A stretch of 64,000 nucleotides of DNA from Planctomycetaceae bacterium (GTDB lineage Bacteria > Planctomycetota > Planctomycetia > Pirellulales > Pirellulaceae). Under the pieces are notes generated by a model. That model was given only the letters and a program-made list of their open reading frames with translations. It searched no databases and had not been told where the DNA came from. The position numbers and the translations under genes were made by a program. Shown here in pieces: positions 18,188-25,370 of the stretch. The stretch covers positions 558,001 through 622,000 of the forward strand of contig JACKHM010000003.1 of NCBI GenBank assembly GCA_020638995.1, given 5' to 3'. The stretch's first letter is position 1, and the number at the start of each line of letters is the position of its first letter.

Positions 18188-18565
18188 ATGAGCGCCATTG
18201 GTGCAAAACTACTGAACTTCTCCCTGGCAGTCATGCTTGCCATTCCCTTCGGGAGTTGTTGCGACCAGAAGATAACCTCAAGCCCCGTGTCGCAAACGAC
18301 TGGGCACTGCTGCCACTCGAACGACCAACTGCCAAAAGCCCCGGTCGCGGCTACGAAATCCTGCTGCTGCCAAGAGCGACTTACGGCGACGCAAGTCACG
18401 AAGTCGCGGAAACGCGTTGTCGAGACAGAATTCCCCATGGCGAGGGCGAGTGTCGCTGCGAATGAGTCCACCCGCATCGGGGCGGCGTCACCACCCCACA
18501 CGCCCGCCTTGTTTGCGACCGGAAAGCATTCCGCGCAAACGCTCTTATGCGTGTGGCGGCTGTAA
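18188..18565 (+). CDS. Small secreted Cys-rich protein (family member 1)
   Basis: 125 residues. A signal-like N-terminus (AKLLNFSLAVMLAIPFGSC) is followed by Cys clusters: SCCDQK, GHCCHS and KSCCCQE. The tail is variable and ends in the hydrophobic HSAQTLLCVWRL. Six other proteins in the window share the plan of signal segment, CC clusters and hydrophobic C-terminus, each near an efflux gene. It lies 125 bases after the copper ATPase. A periplasmic Cu- or Ag-binding role is inferred from composition and context only. Confidence 0.65.
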   Translation: MSAIGAKLLNFSLAVMLAIPFGSCCDQKITSSPVSQTTGHCCHSNDQLPKAPVAATKSCCCQERLTATQVTKSRKRVVETEFPMARASVAANESTRIGAASPPHTPALFATGKHSAQTLLCVWRL

Positions 18566-18696
18566 TCGACATTGGTGGGCGTGCTGGCTCAGTAGAGCCT
18601 TCAGACGCTCCAGCGTGCGATACACCACTCGATTGCGTGTGTCACCTTCATCTGTCGATTTCCACACACAACGTTTCACACAGAAGGATCTTTACC

Positions 18697-19110
18697 ATGT
18701 TTACCACATTCTTAACGATTAGCGTTGCTACACTTGGGCTACTGCTGAACGTCAACGATTCGCAAATCGCCAAACAGACTTGTTGCATGAAGCGCGCCTA
18801 CTGCTGCTCGATCAACGCGTCGTGCTGCGGAAAGGAAGTTTCAGCCAATCAATCGGCGTCTGCGACCGCGGCCATCGCCAGCGACGAAGTAGCCAAACCG
18901 AGTTGCTGCATCAAGCACTCGTATTGCTGCTCGGTCAAGCGAAGTTGCTGCCCAAAAACAACGGCGGTTGGCAATGCCGAGACAACGGTGGACGTAGCGA
19001 TCTCCGAGGATGCCGCCATCGGCAAGCAAACTTGCTGCATGAAGCGAGCCTACTGCTGCTCGGTCAATCGTCCGTGCTGCAGAAGTGCGTCAGCCGCGAC
19101 GGAAGTATAG
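18697..19110 (+). CDS. Triple-repeat CC heptad protein, metallothionein-like
   Basis: 137 residues from the ATG at 18697 (AGAAGGA upstream); the frame is open from 18547 but without a better start. One hydrophobic N-terminal segment is followed by three copies of CC-x5-CC-x5-CC at residues 29-44, 70-85 and 113-128, e.g. TCCMKRAYCCSINASCC. A Cys pair therefore recurs every seven residues, 18 Cys in all, with acidic Ala-rich linkers between copies. Copies 1 and 3 are nearly identical. Spacing differs from classical metallothioneins. Probably a periplasmic or membrane-anchored soft-metal binder (Cu, Ag or Hg) next to the copper ATPase; this is inference. Confidence 0.75.
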   Translation: MFTTFLTISVATLGLLLNVNDSQIAKQTCCMKRAYCCSINASCCGKEVSANQSASATAAIASDEVAKPSCCIKHSYCCSVKRSCCPKTTAVGNAETTVDVAISEDAAIGKQTCCMKRAYCCSVNRPCCRSASAATEV

Positions 19111-19134
19111 AGCATCGCTCAAGGATTCAAGCGA

Positions 19135-19164
19135 GCCCCCGGCGGCGATTCGTCGCCAGGGGCT
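19135..19164. terminator. Hairpin between convergent genes
   Basis: An inner stem GGCGA-TTCG-TCGCC is extended by CCCC/GGGG pairing, followed by a T-rich stretch. It lies between the convergent genes ending at 19110 and 19176, so it may serve both strands. Confidence 0.6.
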
Positions 19165-19175
19165 TGTTGTATTGC

Positions 19176-20612
19176 TTATGGCGTATGTGGCAGTCCATCG
19201 TCCAGCGTTTCGCTCGTGTCCGTCCTTTGTCCGCTCGGGATGTAGCCTTCGGGCGAGTGGCCGCGGTTGGTGTTGATGAAGTTTCTGATCGTCGTGGCGT
19301 CGAACGTGTCTAACGTTAATTGACGCGTCAAGGAAGTCACGACGATCGTTGCAGCGTTCTTTGATCGCGGTGTGACGATCACGCCAGTGTCCGTACCGCC
19401 GTCAATAACGAGTTGCTCGATGGCGAGCCGATCAGCATCAGCTATCAGGCTTGGGTTGTAACTGATCCAAACGTGGCCATGTTCGAGGTTGTGTACGAGA
19501 TCCTCGTCCGGCTGCTCCGTCTGATAAACGCCTGTCGGACGTGGCGTGACGCCCGGAAGGAATGCGTGATGTGCACCGTACGACGGAGCGTTGGTGAAGC
19601 CGCTATAGTCCACGGCGGTTGTGACGTGGTCCAGCGAGAACGGCGGTGCGCCGGGTTGTGTATCCATTCTCGTTCCGAGAAGACCTGGGTCGTCAATCGA
19701 TCCGGGGATGACCGGAGCAAACGGTTGATTGCTCGTGTTGCCATCGGAAATGACGTTAATGCTTACGGAAGCAATGTTCGAAGTTGCCAAGCCATCGCTC
19801 GCTTGGTAAGTGAAGGAATCGCTGCCGAAGAAATCGGTGGTCGGCGTGTAGACAAAGGAGCCGTCGTTGTTAAACGTCACCGACCCATTACTCGGCTGAC
19901 TGATAAGACTTGCCGTCAACGCGTTGCCTTCCGGGTCAGTATCGTTCGCCAGCACACCAGATACCGCAGCGGTTGTCAGTACGTCGTTCTCATTGACGGT
20001 AAAGGTATCGTTCGTCGCTGCGGGACTGCCGTTCGTGCCAGTGGGAACGTCGGTACGGCCCGCACGAATCGATGCGGCCAATGCCGAGTCGCCGCCTTGT
20101 TCTTCGCTGAGCGCAATGGTGTCGCGAAGCATCTCTTGGGCGGGTGGCGAAGATGCAAAGAACCACGCAATGCTAATGAACTCGGATCGCAATCCTCGCT
20201 CGCCAAAGTTGTTCTCGACCATTTCCTCCTCATCGCCCAGAGCTATATTCGCGAGCGTATTGTTGCTCGTTACAGCTCCTGGTGCGTTGGTCGACTCCAG
20301 ACCGTCGATCGTTGCAGCGTTTTGCCGCTTGGCGATCTGATAGGTTCCAGGTTCCAACTCGTCGAAGGAATACGCGCCGTTGTTATCGGTAATCGTTGAT
20401 TGGTCGATGGACGATCCTGCCGTTTCGCTTCCTGACAGACGAACGACGATTCCTGGAACACCGCCTTCGCTCGCGTCGCGTGTGCCATCACCATCCGCAT
20501 CAAAAAAGACGAAGCCAGCGAGGCTGCCCCCATGAAGCATTGCCCTCGATTCGAGAGATTCCAGTCTCAGCCGTCTGGTTGTCCGGCGTGCGTTTCTCTT
20601 CCGACGTCGCAT
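19176..20612 (-). CDS. Secreted multidomain protein: SdrD_B, cadherin-like repeat, DUF3105
   Basis: 478 residues from the ATG ending at 20612, with AAAGGAAA upstream. A basic N-terminus with RRLRLESLESRAMLHG matches the planctomycete LEPR-XLL-type motif. An SdrD_B/carboxypeptidase-like beta domain follows (GFVFFDADGDGTRDASEGG). A tandem-95/VCBS-like repeat contains VLANDTDPEGNAL and FTYQASDG. The C-terminal about 150 residues match DUF3105: SYGAHHAF, PTGVYQTEQPDEDLVHNLEHG and VWISYNP. The DUF3105 His residues could bind a metal. The protein is exported and probably surface-associated; its link to metal resistance is only positional. Confidence 0.75.
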   Translation of the reverse strand: MRRRKRNARRTTRRLRLESLESRAMLHGGSLAGFVFFDADGDGTRDASEGGVPGIVVRLSGSETAGSSIDQSTITDNNGAYSFDELEPGTYQIAKRQNAATIDGLESTNAPGAVTSNNTLANIALGDEEEMVENNFGERGLRSEFISIAWFFASSPPAQEMLRDTIALSEEQGGDSALAASIRAGRTDVPTGTNGSPAATNDTFTVNENDVLTTAAVSGVLANDTDPEGNALTASLISQPSNGSVTFNNDGSFVYTPTTDFFGSDSFTYQASDGLATSNIASVSINVISDGNTSNQPFAPVIPGSIDDPGLLGTRMDTQPGAPPFSLDHVTTAVDYSGFTNAPSYGAHHAFLPGVTPRPTGVYQTEQPDEDLVHNLEHGHVWISYNPSLIADADRLAIEQLVIDGGTDTGVIVTPRSKNAATIVVTSLTRQLTLDTFDATTIRNFINTNRGHSPEGYIPSGQRTDTSETLDDGLPHTP

Positions 20613-21093
20613 GTGAAGTCTTTTCCTTTGGCAGTCGACTTGGTTGGCTCGCAAATGCCGTAGCGTAGGTTAACGGGCTAAACTCCATCCTGTTACGTAA
20701 GCCCATTGAAGTCAACGATTTCATGTGTTTCCTGCGACACCTTTGACGTGCGAGGCGACATAATCGTTCCAAGCGGTCGAAATGTTGGCGACGTGCCGAA
20801 CTCTGCAGCAGCGAGCCGCAGCCCCGTTCCAAGTCGTTCCGTTTTGTGGCAGCGATACGCGGATTGCATGAAAGTGCGGACTCTGTGCCCTACTTGGACA
20901 GCGCCGCTTCCCTGACGATCAATTAGAAATACAAGGTCGTTAAAGAGCTGTCCAACTACGGAACGCGGGAAGAAGGACCTCGGTATTGATGGTAGCGATT
21001 GTCACCAAGACTTTGGGAATTGCTGAACCGCCGAAACTCTTGGCGAGTTTCGCTACGGGAGTTATTCTTGCCGCGTTCCAACGGACGGGCTAA
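20613..21093. other. Intergenic gap with a hairpin after the cytochrome-like gene
   Basis: No supported gene. CGAAACTC-TTGGC-GAGTTTCG at 21032-21052 is a perfect 8-bp stem 3' of the minus-strand gene ending at 21094 and may end its transcript. Confidence 0.5.
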
Positions 21094-22614
21094 TCAATGC
21101 GGGTACTTCGCGGTCGTCATGTGTCCGTAGCCAGCCTGCCAGCGGCTATCGATTTCGACTTGGCCGACCAAATCAGCGTCGGTTAATTCGGTGGGGTATT
21201 CGGTCTGAAGCTTGTCCGTTTTGTCGACGTAAATCTTGGCAAGATACTTACCCGGAAGAAGCTTCGGTTCGCGTCGTACAAGAGCGGCGCGTTCGGATTC
21301 GCGAGGGGCAGTGATACTAATGTGTTGCTGCCAGAGATGGCGATCGCCGGAGATCGCACGATCCGCGGTCGCCCAACGGTCTGGTGACCATGTCTTAGAA
21401 TCCGGATTCCATCGGTAGAGATCGACTTGCAGGAGCTTCTTGTCGAGTTGCGCGGGGACGTCCGTAAGTTTCAACCAGATATCGGCGACTTGTGAGATCT
21501 CGTCGCTGGTCGCGGGCAATGCTTCGGTCGATTGATAGGTTCCCTTCGCGACAGAGGCGTAGTCCTCGATAAAGCGGCGGAATTGCTTATAGGTGCGATC
21601 GCCGACTACCAGCTTTTGGCCACCACCATGTTCGACCTGCATCGTCGGTTTCGCCAGCAGCAAGCTTTCTTGCGGCGCATCAAGGTCGAATAGTTCGGCT
21701 TCCAGCATGTAGTCGAGCGTCGCTTGCGGATCGCCGAGTTTGATCCAGGAGACTTGTTCACCATTCTCTTCGACTTGCTTCTGGTTGCGATCGGGCGAGT
21801 GACACGCGGCACACCGCCCAACTTCCGACCAAATGTTGTCAATAAAGGAAGCGAGTACGCGGTCTCTTCTCGCATGGCGAATGACGGCGTCGGGGACCGT
21901 CGGGCCAAGGCGTGAGTCGGTGGTTTCGGACGATGCAAGTTCCGGATCTTTCACAGCGGCGTGAATCCAGGCTCGGAAAGCCGCGTACTCTTCTTCGCGG
22001 ATCTTGTCGGTTAGCAGGCTCGGCTTGTCAGGGCGTCGTTGAATGAACGTAAGGATCTTCGAGTCGTCAGGATTATCCATATCGATCAAGCCAGAGACGC
22101 GAAGCGATGCGAAGGTTGCCTCTTGATCCGGCCCGATGTACTGCTTCAAGTCGACTCCACTCAAGTGGCACTCGCTGCAGCTCGACGGATTCTTGGCTTG
22201 CATGATTGGGGTTATGCGCCGTTTGAAGAGCTGAAGGGCCGTAAGGTCATCGGCGATGGGATGTATTGCAGGCGATTTGGACTGGTCTGCATGATGTGCG
22301 TTGTGATGCGGCACATGGCGCTGCTCGCCGTGGCCGATGGGCTCATCGTGTTTCGTTTCATGTCCCGCATTCCCCCGATGAGGATGCGGAGCTTCCTCGT
22401 GTCCGTGATGTAACTTACCGCCTTCGTGGCTTACGTGAGCATCCGATGAATGATTGTGCGTGTTGTCTGTGTGGGCACGGTCAGCGGCGTGCTGATCATC
22501 AGCCAGGACAACCGACTCTTGTCTTTGGTTGTGTTCCGAGACTGGATCAGTGCGACCGCAAGACACCAGCACCACCGATATCGCGACGACACCTAGGGTT
22601 AGCAATTGTCGCAT
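21094..22614 (-). CDS. His-rich lipoprotein with two cytochrome c-type heme motifs
   Basis: 506 residues from the ATG ending at 22614 (GGAGAGA upstream). The N-terminus is a lipoprotein signal with lipobox VVLVSC. Residues about 40-125 are extremely His-rich (HNHSSDAHVSHEGGKLHHGH). Two heme-attachment motifs follow, CSECH and CAACH, each in a domain like those of planctomycete PSC-type cytochromes. The C-terminal about 150 residues look like a beta domain. It may be a periplasmic electron-transfer protein whose His-rich part binds Cu, Zn or Ni. It is divergent from merR; a shared promoter region is possible. Confidence 0.75.
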   Translation of the reverse strand: MRQLLTLGVVAISVVLVSCGRTDPVSEHNQRQESVVLADDQHAADRAHTDNTHNHSSDAHVSHEGGKLHHGHEEAPHPHRGNAGHETKHDEPIGHGEQRHVPHHNAHHADQSKSPAIHPIADDLTALQLFKRRITPIMQAKNPSSCSECHLSGVDLKQYIGPDQEATFASLRVSGLIDMDNPDDSKILTFIQRRPDKPSLLTDKIREEEYAAFRAWIHAAVKDPELASSETTDSRLGPTVPDAVIRHARRDRVLASFIDNIWSEVGRCAACHSPDRNQKQVEENGEQVSWIKLGDPQATLDYMLEAELFDLDAPQESLLLAKPTMQVEHGGGQKLVVGDRTYKQFRRFIEDYASVAKGTYQSTEALPATSDEISQVADIWLKLTDVPAQLDKKLLQVDLYRWNPDSKTWSPDRWATADRAISGDRHLWQQHISITAPRESERAALVRREPKLLPGKYLAKIYVDKTDKLQTEYPTELTDADLVGQVEIDSRWQAGYGHMTTAKYPH

Positions 22615-22744
22615 GACAATCTCTCCGATTCTGATGGGATTAGGAGCATTCAATATAGCGATATCGGTGCGCAGCCGTTACACAATCTTTCTGCGTGCGT
22701 CGGTTGGCGTTTACGTCACACGAATTCCTTTCGCAGCTGTGGTC

Positions 22745-22776
22745 TTGACTCCGTAGTATGGTACGGAGTGTAAAAT
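22745..22776 (+). promoter_or_regulatory. MerR-type promoter/operator
   Basis: A -35 TTGACT and a -10 TAAAAT are 20 bases apart, with the dyad ACTCCGTA / TACGGAGT (22748-22755, 22762-22769) in the spacer. Over-long spacer plus dyad is the hallmark of promoters twisted open by MerR-family activators, and the dyad closely resembles the classical mer operator. It drives merR itself and the genes behind it. Confidence 0.9.
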
Positions 22777-22797
22777 CGCGGCGTTGGAGAGATGGTG

Positions 22798-23202
22798 ATG
22801 AATTCCCTGACGATCGGACAACTTGCCAAGATCGCTGGCGTTGGCGTGGAAACCGTTCGGTTCTACGAACGCAAGGGACTCCTCGCCGAGCCCAATCGCC
22901 GGCCATCCGGGTATCGGCAATATGGCGAGGAGGTCGTAAATCGGCTGCGGTTCATCAAGCGAGCCAAGGAGTTGGGCTTTACGCTCAACGAGATCAAGGA
23001 GTTGCTGTCGCTGAGGCTAGATCCGACGACGACCTGCGCCGACGTGAAGGAACGGGCGGAAGAGAAGATCGATGACATCGAGGCGAAGATTCGGACACTG
23101 CGAAGAATGAAAAACGCACTCGTGAAGGTGACTAAGGCGTGTAGCGGGCGCGGTGGAACCAGCGAGTGCCCGATCCTGGAAACACTTGACAAGGAAAGAT
23201 AG
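22798..23202 (+). CDS. merR: Mercury-responsive MerR regulator
   Basis: 134 residues from the ATG at 22798, which is 8 bases from GGAG; the in-frame ATG at 22792 is too close. Winged helix LTIGQLAKIAGVGVETVRFY, then YRQYGEEVVNRLRFIKRAKE and the long dimer helix. Three Cys (about 80, 115 and 124; in TTTCADV, KACSGR and SECPIL) have the 35 and 9 residue spacing of the Hg(II)-binding Cys of the classical MerR. Expected role: repress, and with Hg(II) activate, the operator just upstream. The next gene starts 2 bases after its stop. Confidence 0.93.
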   Translation: MNSLTIGQLAKIAGVGVETVRFYERKGLLAEPNRRPSGYRQYGEEVVNRLRFIKRAKELGFTLNEIKELLSLRLDPTTTCADVKERAEEKIDDIEAKIRTLRRMKNALVKVTKACSGRGGTSECPILETLDKER

Positions 23203-23203
23203 A

Positions 23204-23932
23204 TTGCCGAACGAGCCGACCAACAATGCGAACGACTGGAAGCGGAATTTGACGGTCCTGCCCGCGGTTGGTGCGGCACTGTTGCCAAGAGTCACGTGAC
23301 CGTGCATGGTGCCGGCCTATGCTGGGCTCCTCGGTTCGATGGGGTTGGCGTTTTTGTTGCAGACCGTTTACTTGTTGCCGATCACCGTGGCCGCGTTAGT
23401 TGTCGTGGTCGGTGCACTCGGATTTCGAGCGACCCGACGAAGAGGATTTGGGCCGTTTGTACTGGGTATTATTGCCGCAATCGCGTTACTCGTCGGAAAG
23501 TTTGTATTGGAAATTGAGCTTGCCACATACGGCGGCATTGGCGTGCTGGTTGTCGCCTCGGTCTGGAATTCGTGGCCGATCAAAGTCGCGAAGAGCGAGA
23601 CGGTCCAGCTTGAGCTGCCGGAGAGTGCTAGACCGAATCACCTAACCTCAAAGGAGAACGAAACCATGACTACAAAACGTACCATCGAAGTTTTCAGTGC
23701 TGGATGTCCAGCGTGTCATGACGCGATCACAATGGTCAAGGACATCGCGTGTCCATCGTGCGACGTGTCCGTGCTGGATATGAACGATCCCAGCGTTGCC
23801 GGTCGGGCGAAGGGCCTCGGCATCCGCTCTGTGCCCGCCGTGGTCATCGATGGTAAACTTGCTGACTGTTGTGCGGGACGAGGCCCGGACGAAGCGACGC
23901 TGCGTGCGGCTGGGATTGGACAGCCGACATAG
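23204..23932 (+). CDS. MerT-like membrane protein with in-frame UGA (putative Sec), running into a thioredoxin-fold domain
   Basis: Read from the TTG at 23204 (AAGGAAA upstream, coupled to merR), the frame is open to the TAG at 23930-23932 except for UGA at 23297-23299. Residues before (DWKRNLTVLPAVGAALLP) and after (PAYAGLLGSMGLAFLLQTVY) join into one MerT/MerC-like four-helix membrane protein. The UGA codon falls in T-U-P-C, where relatives as I recall them have T-C-P-x-C. I take it as selenocysteine (U32), a strong Hg ligand; a nonsense mutation is the alternative. A 5-bp hairpin CCGGC/GCTGG lies 17 bases downstream, but its loop lacks an early G. No stop separates this part from the thioredoxin-like domain that starts at residue 155. 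Confidence 0.65.
23666..23932 (+). CDS. Small thioredoxin/glutaredoxin-fold protein (internal start)
   Basis: 88 residues from an ATG with AAGGAG 9 bases upstream, in frame with the MerT-like gene, so it may be made separately, as a fusion, or both. The beginning IEVFSAGCPACHDAITMV has the CPAC redox motif, followed by IACPSCDV and ADCCAGRG, with the cis-Pro loop IRSVPAVVIDGK. Seven Cys in 88 residues suggest thiol-based metal (Hg) transfer as well as redox work in the cytoplasm. Confidence 0.7.
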   Translation: MTTKRTIEVFSAGCPACHDAITMVKDIACPSCDVSVLDMNDPSVAGRAKGLGIRSVPAVVIDGKLADCCAGRGPDEATLRAAGIGQPT

Positions 23933-24050
23933 GACATCCCTGTCCTACTCGGATTGAAGCTGACGAGCGTCAGTTGGCGTGTCCGAGCATAAACACGACC
24001 GATGCCGCAGTTTCAGTCATGGGGCGAGGGGAAGCCCAACATTTAACTCA

Positions 24051-24076
24051 ACTTCAATGTCTGATACCCTTGAAGT
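24051..24076 (+). promoter_or_regulatory. Dyad operator overlapping the start of the MerR-MerB gene
   Basis: ACTTCAA (24051-24057) and TTGAAGT (24070-24076) flank a 12-base centre and end at the ATG of the MerR-MerB gene. This is a plausible autoregulatory site for the MerR domain. No clear -35/-10 pair is visible around it. Confidence 0.5.
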
Positions 24077-25150
24077 ATGGGAAATGACTTCACAATCGGT
24101 CAGTTGGCGAAAGCTGCGGACATCCCGACATCGACTCTGCGGTACTACGAGCGCATTGGCCTTCTTCAGCCTAGGAACCGTAGCGAGGGGAACTATCGCC
24201 TCTATGATGAAGGAGATCTTGAACGTGTGCGGTTCATCCGAGCGGCGCAATCTACCGGGTTTACGCTGGACGACGTGACGGCGTTGCTCAATCTGCGCGT
24301 CGCTGCCAACGCAAGATGCGAAGACATTCAGGTCCTGATGGAGGAACGTCTGACCGATGTCAAAGCGCGAATGAAGGATCTGCGGCACGTCGAGCGTGTG
24401 CTGAAGTCGTTTCTGGCAAAGTGCCGTGAGAGCAACCGACGAGGACACTGTGCTGTCATCGAGGAACTTAACGCCGCCTCGATCGTAAAATCTCGCGGAG
24501 CTTCTCATCGCAGCCAGCGGGACAGTGACCGTGAAGTTGCCAAGGCACTGCGGGCGTCGAACTTCCCGCGCCGGCTGGGAGCCGACAAGACGCGACTCCG
24601 AATTGAAGTTTTGCGGCTGGTCGCAAAAGGTCGTCCCGTTTCCGTGCGGAAGGTTGAACAAATCGCTTCACAGTTGGGGATGCCACTTGACGCTGCGACA
24701 TCGTTCATCAGCAAAGTCAGCGAGCGAGATGCCGAGGGTAACATCTTGGGAATCCTCGGTCTCTCGCAGAGAGCCCATCCGCATCGCTTCGAGCTCAAAG
24801 ATCGCGTGCTCTCAACGTGGTGTGCCTGGGATGCCTTGTTCCTGCCTGCACTGCTCAAGCAGCCGGCCACCGTGGAATCTTCCTGTCCGGTTACGAAAGA
24901 GAGAATCAGGCTGAAAGTAACTCCCAAGAAGGTAGAAGAGGTCGCCCCTGCCGACTGCGTAGTCACGATTGCCGTTCCCGCAACAAGTCCTGAAGCGGTC
25001 GAAGAGATCTGGGCAGCCTTCTGTCACTTCGTGCTTTTCTTCGCTTCCGAAGAAGCAGCGTCTCGCTGGGTATCGAAGCGTAAGCAAGACCTCCGCATTT
25101 TGTCCGTGGAAGAGGCTTACAACCTTGGACGTCGGGCATTTCCAGGGTAA
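24077..25150 (+). CDS. MerR-MerB fusion: Hg sensor joined to organomercurial lyase
   Basis: 357 residues. Residues 1-130 are a full MerR (FTIGQLAKAADIPTSTLRYY) with Cys at 81, 116 and 125, the 35/9 spacing of the Hg-binding triad. Residues about 150-357 are an alkylmercury lyase: LSTWCAWDALFLPALL gives the catalytic Cys249 and Asp252, VESSCP gives Cys270, and FCHFVLFFAS gives Cys316. Spacings 249-252 and 249-270 equal those of MerB C96, D99 and C117. The lyase breaks the C-Hg bond and yields Hg(II), which the attached regulator could sense directly. No stop or start separates the two parts. It probably acts in the cytoplasm. Confidence 0.9.
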   Translation: MGNDFTIGQLAKAADIPTSTLRYYERIGLLQPRNRSEGNYRLYDEGDLERVRFIRAAQSTGFTLDDVTALLNLRVAANARCEDIQVLMEERLTDVKARMKDLRHVERVLKSFLAKCRESNRRGHCAVIEELNAASIVKSRGASHRSQRDSDREVAKALRASNFPRRLGADKTRLRIEVLRLVAKGRPVSVRKVEQIASQLGMPLDAATSFISKVSERDAEGNILGILGLSQRAHPHRFELKDRVLSTWCAWDALFLPALLKQPATVESSCPVTKERIRLKVTPKKVEEVAPADCVVTIAVPATSPEAVEEIWAAFCHFVLFFASEEAASRWVSKRKQDLRILSVEEAYNLGRRAFPG

Positions 25151-25264
25151 TGGCCACGCCGCGCCGACATCTTAACCTCCTCCCTTCGCCCCGCTAGAGC
25201 GAACAACGGGAACTCCCCTCTCAAGAGCGATCCGAGAAATATTGCAATTCCTGCAACAAACCTC

Positions 25265-25296
25265 TTGACCTTGCACTTGGGTTCAACGTCGATAAT
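25265..25296 (+). promoter_or_regulatory. MerR-type promoter before the CopZ-MerT-MerP gene
   Basis: TTGACC (25265-25270) and GATAAT (25291-25296) are 20 bases apart, and the spacer carries a partial dyad (TTGACC / GGTTCAA). The geometry fits activation by a MerR-family protein, perhaps the MerR domain of the fusion just upstream. Confidence 0.65.
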
Positions 25297-25370
25297 AGAC
25301 GCAGCGTCACACGCTACTGTGTGCGCCCGAGTTGGAGCGTCGGCGGATGAGTGCGACTAGGAAGAACATT

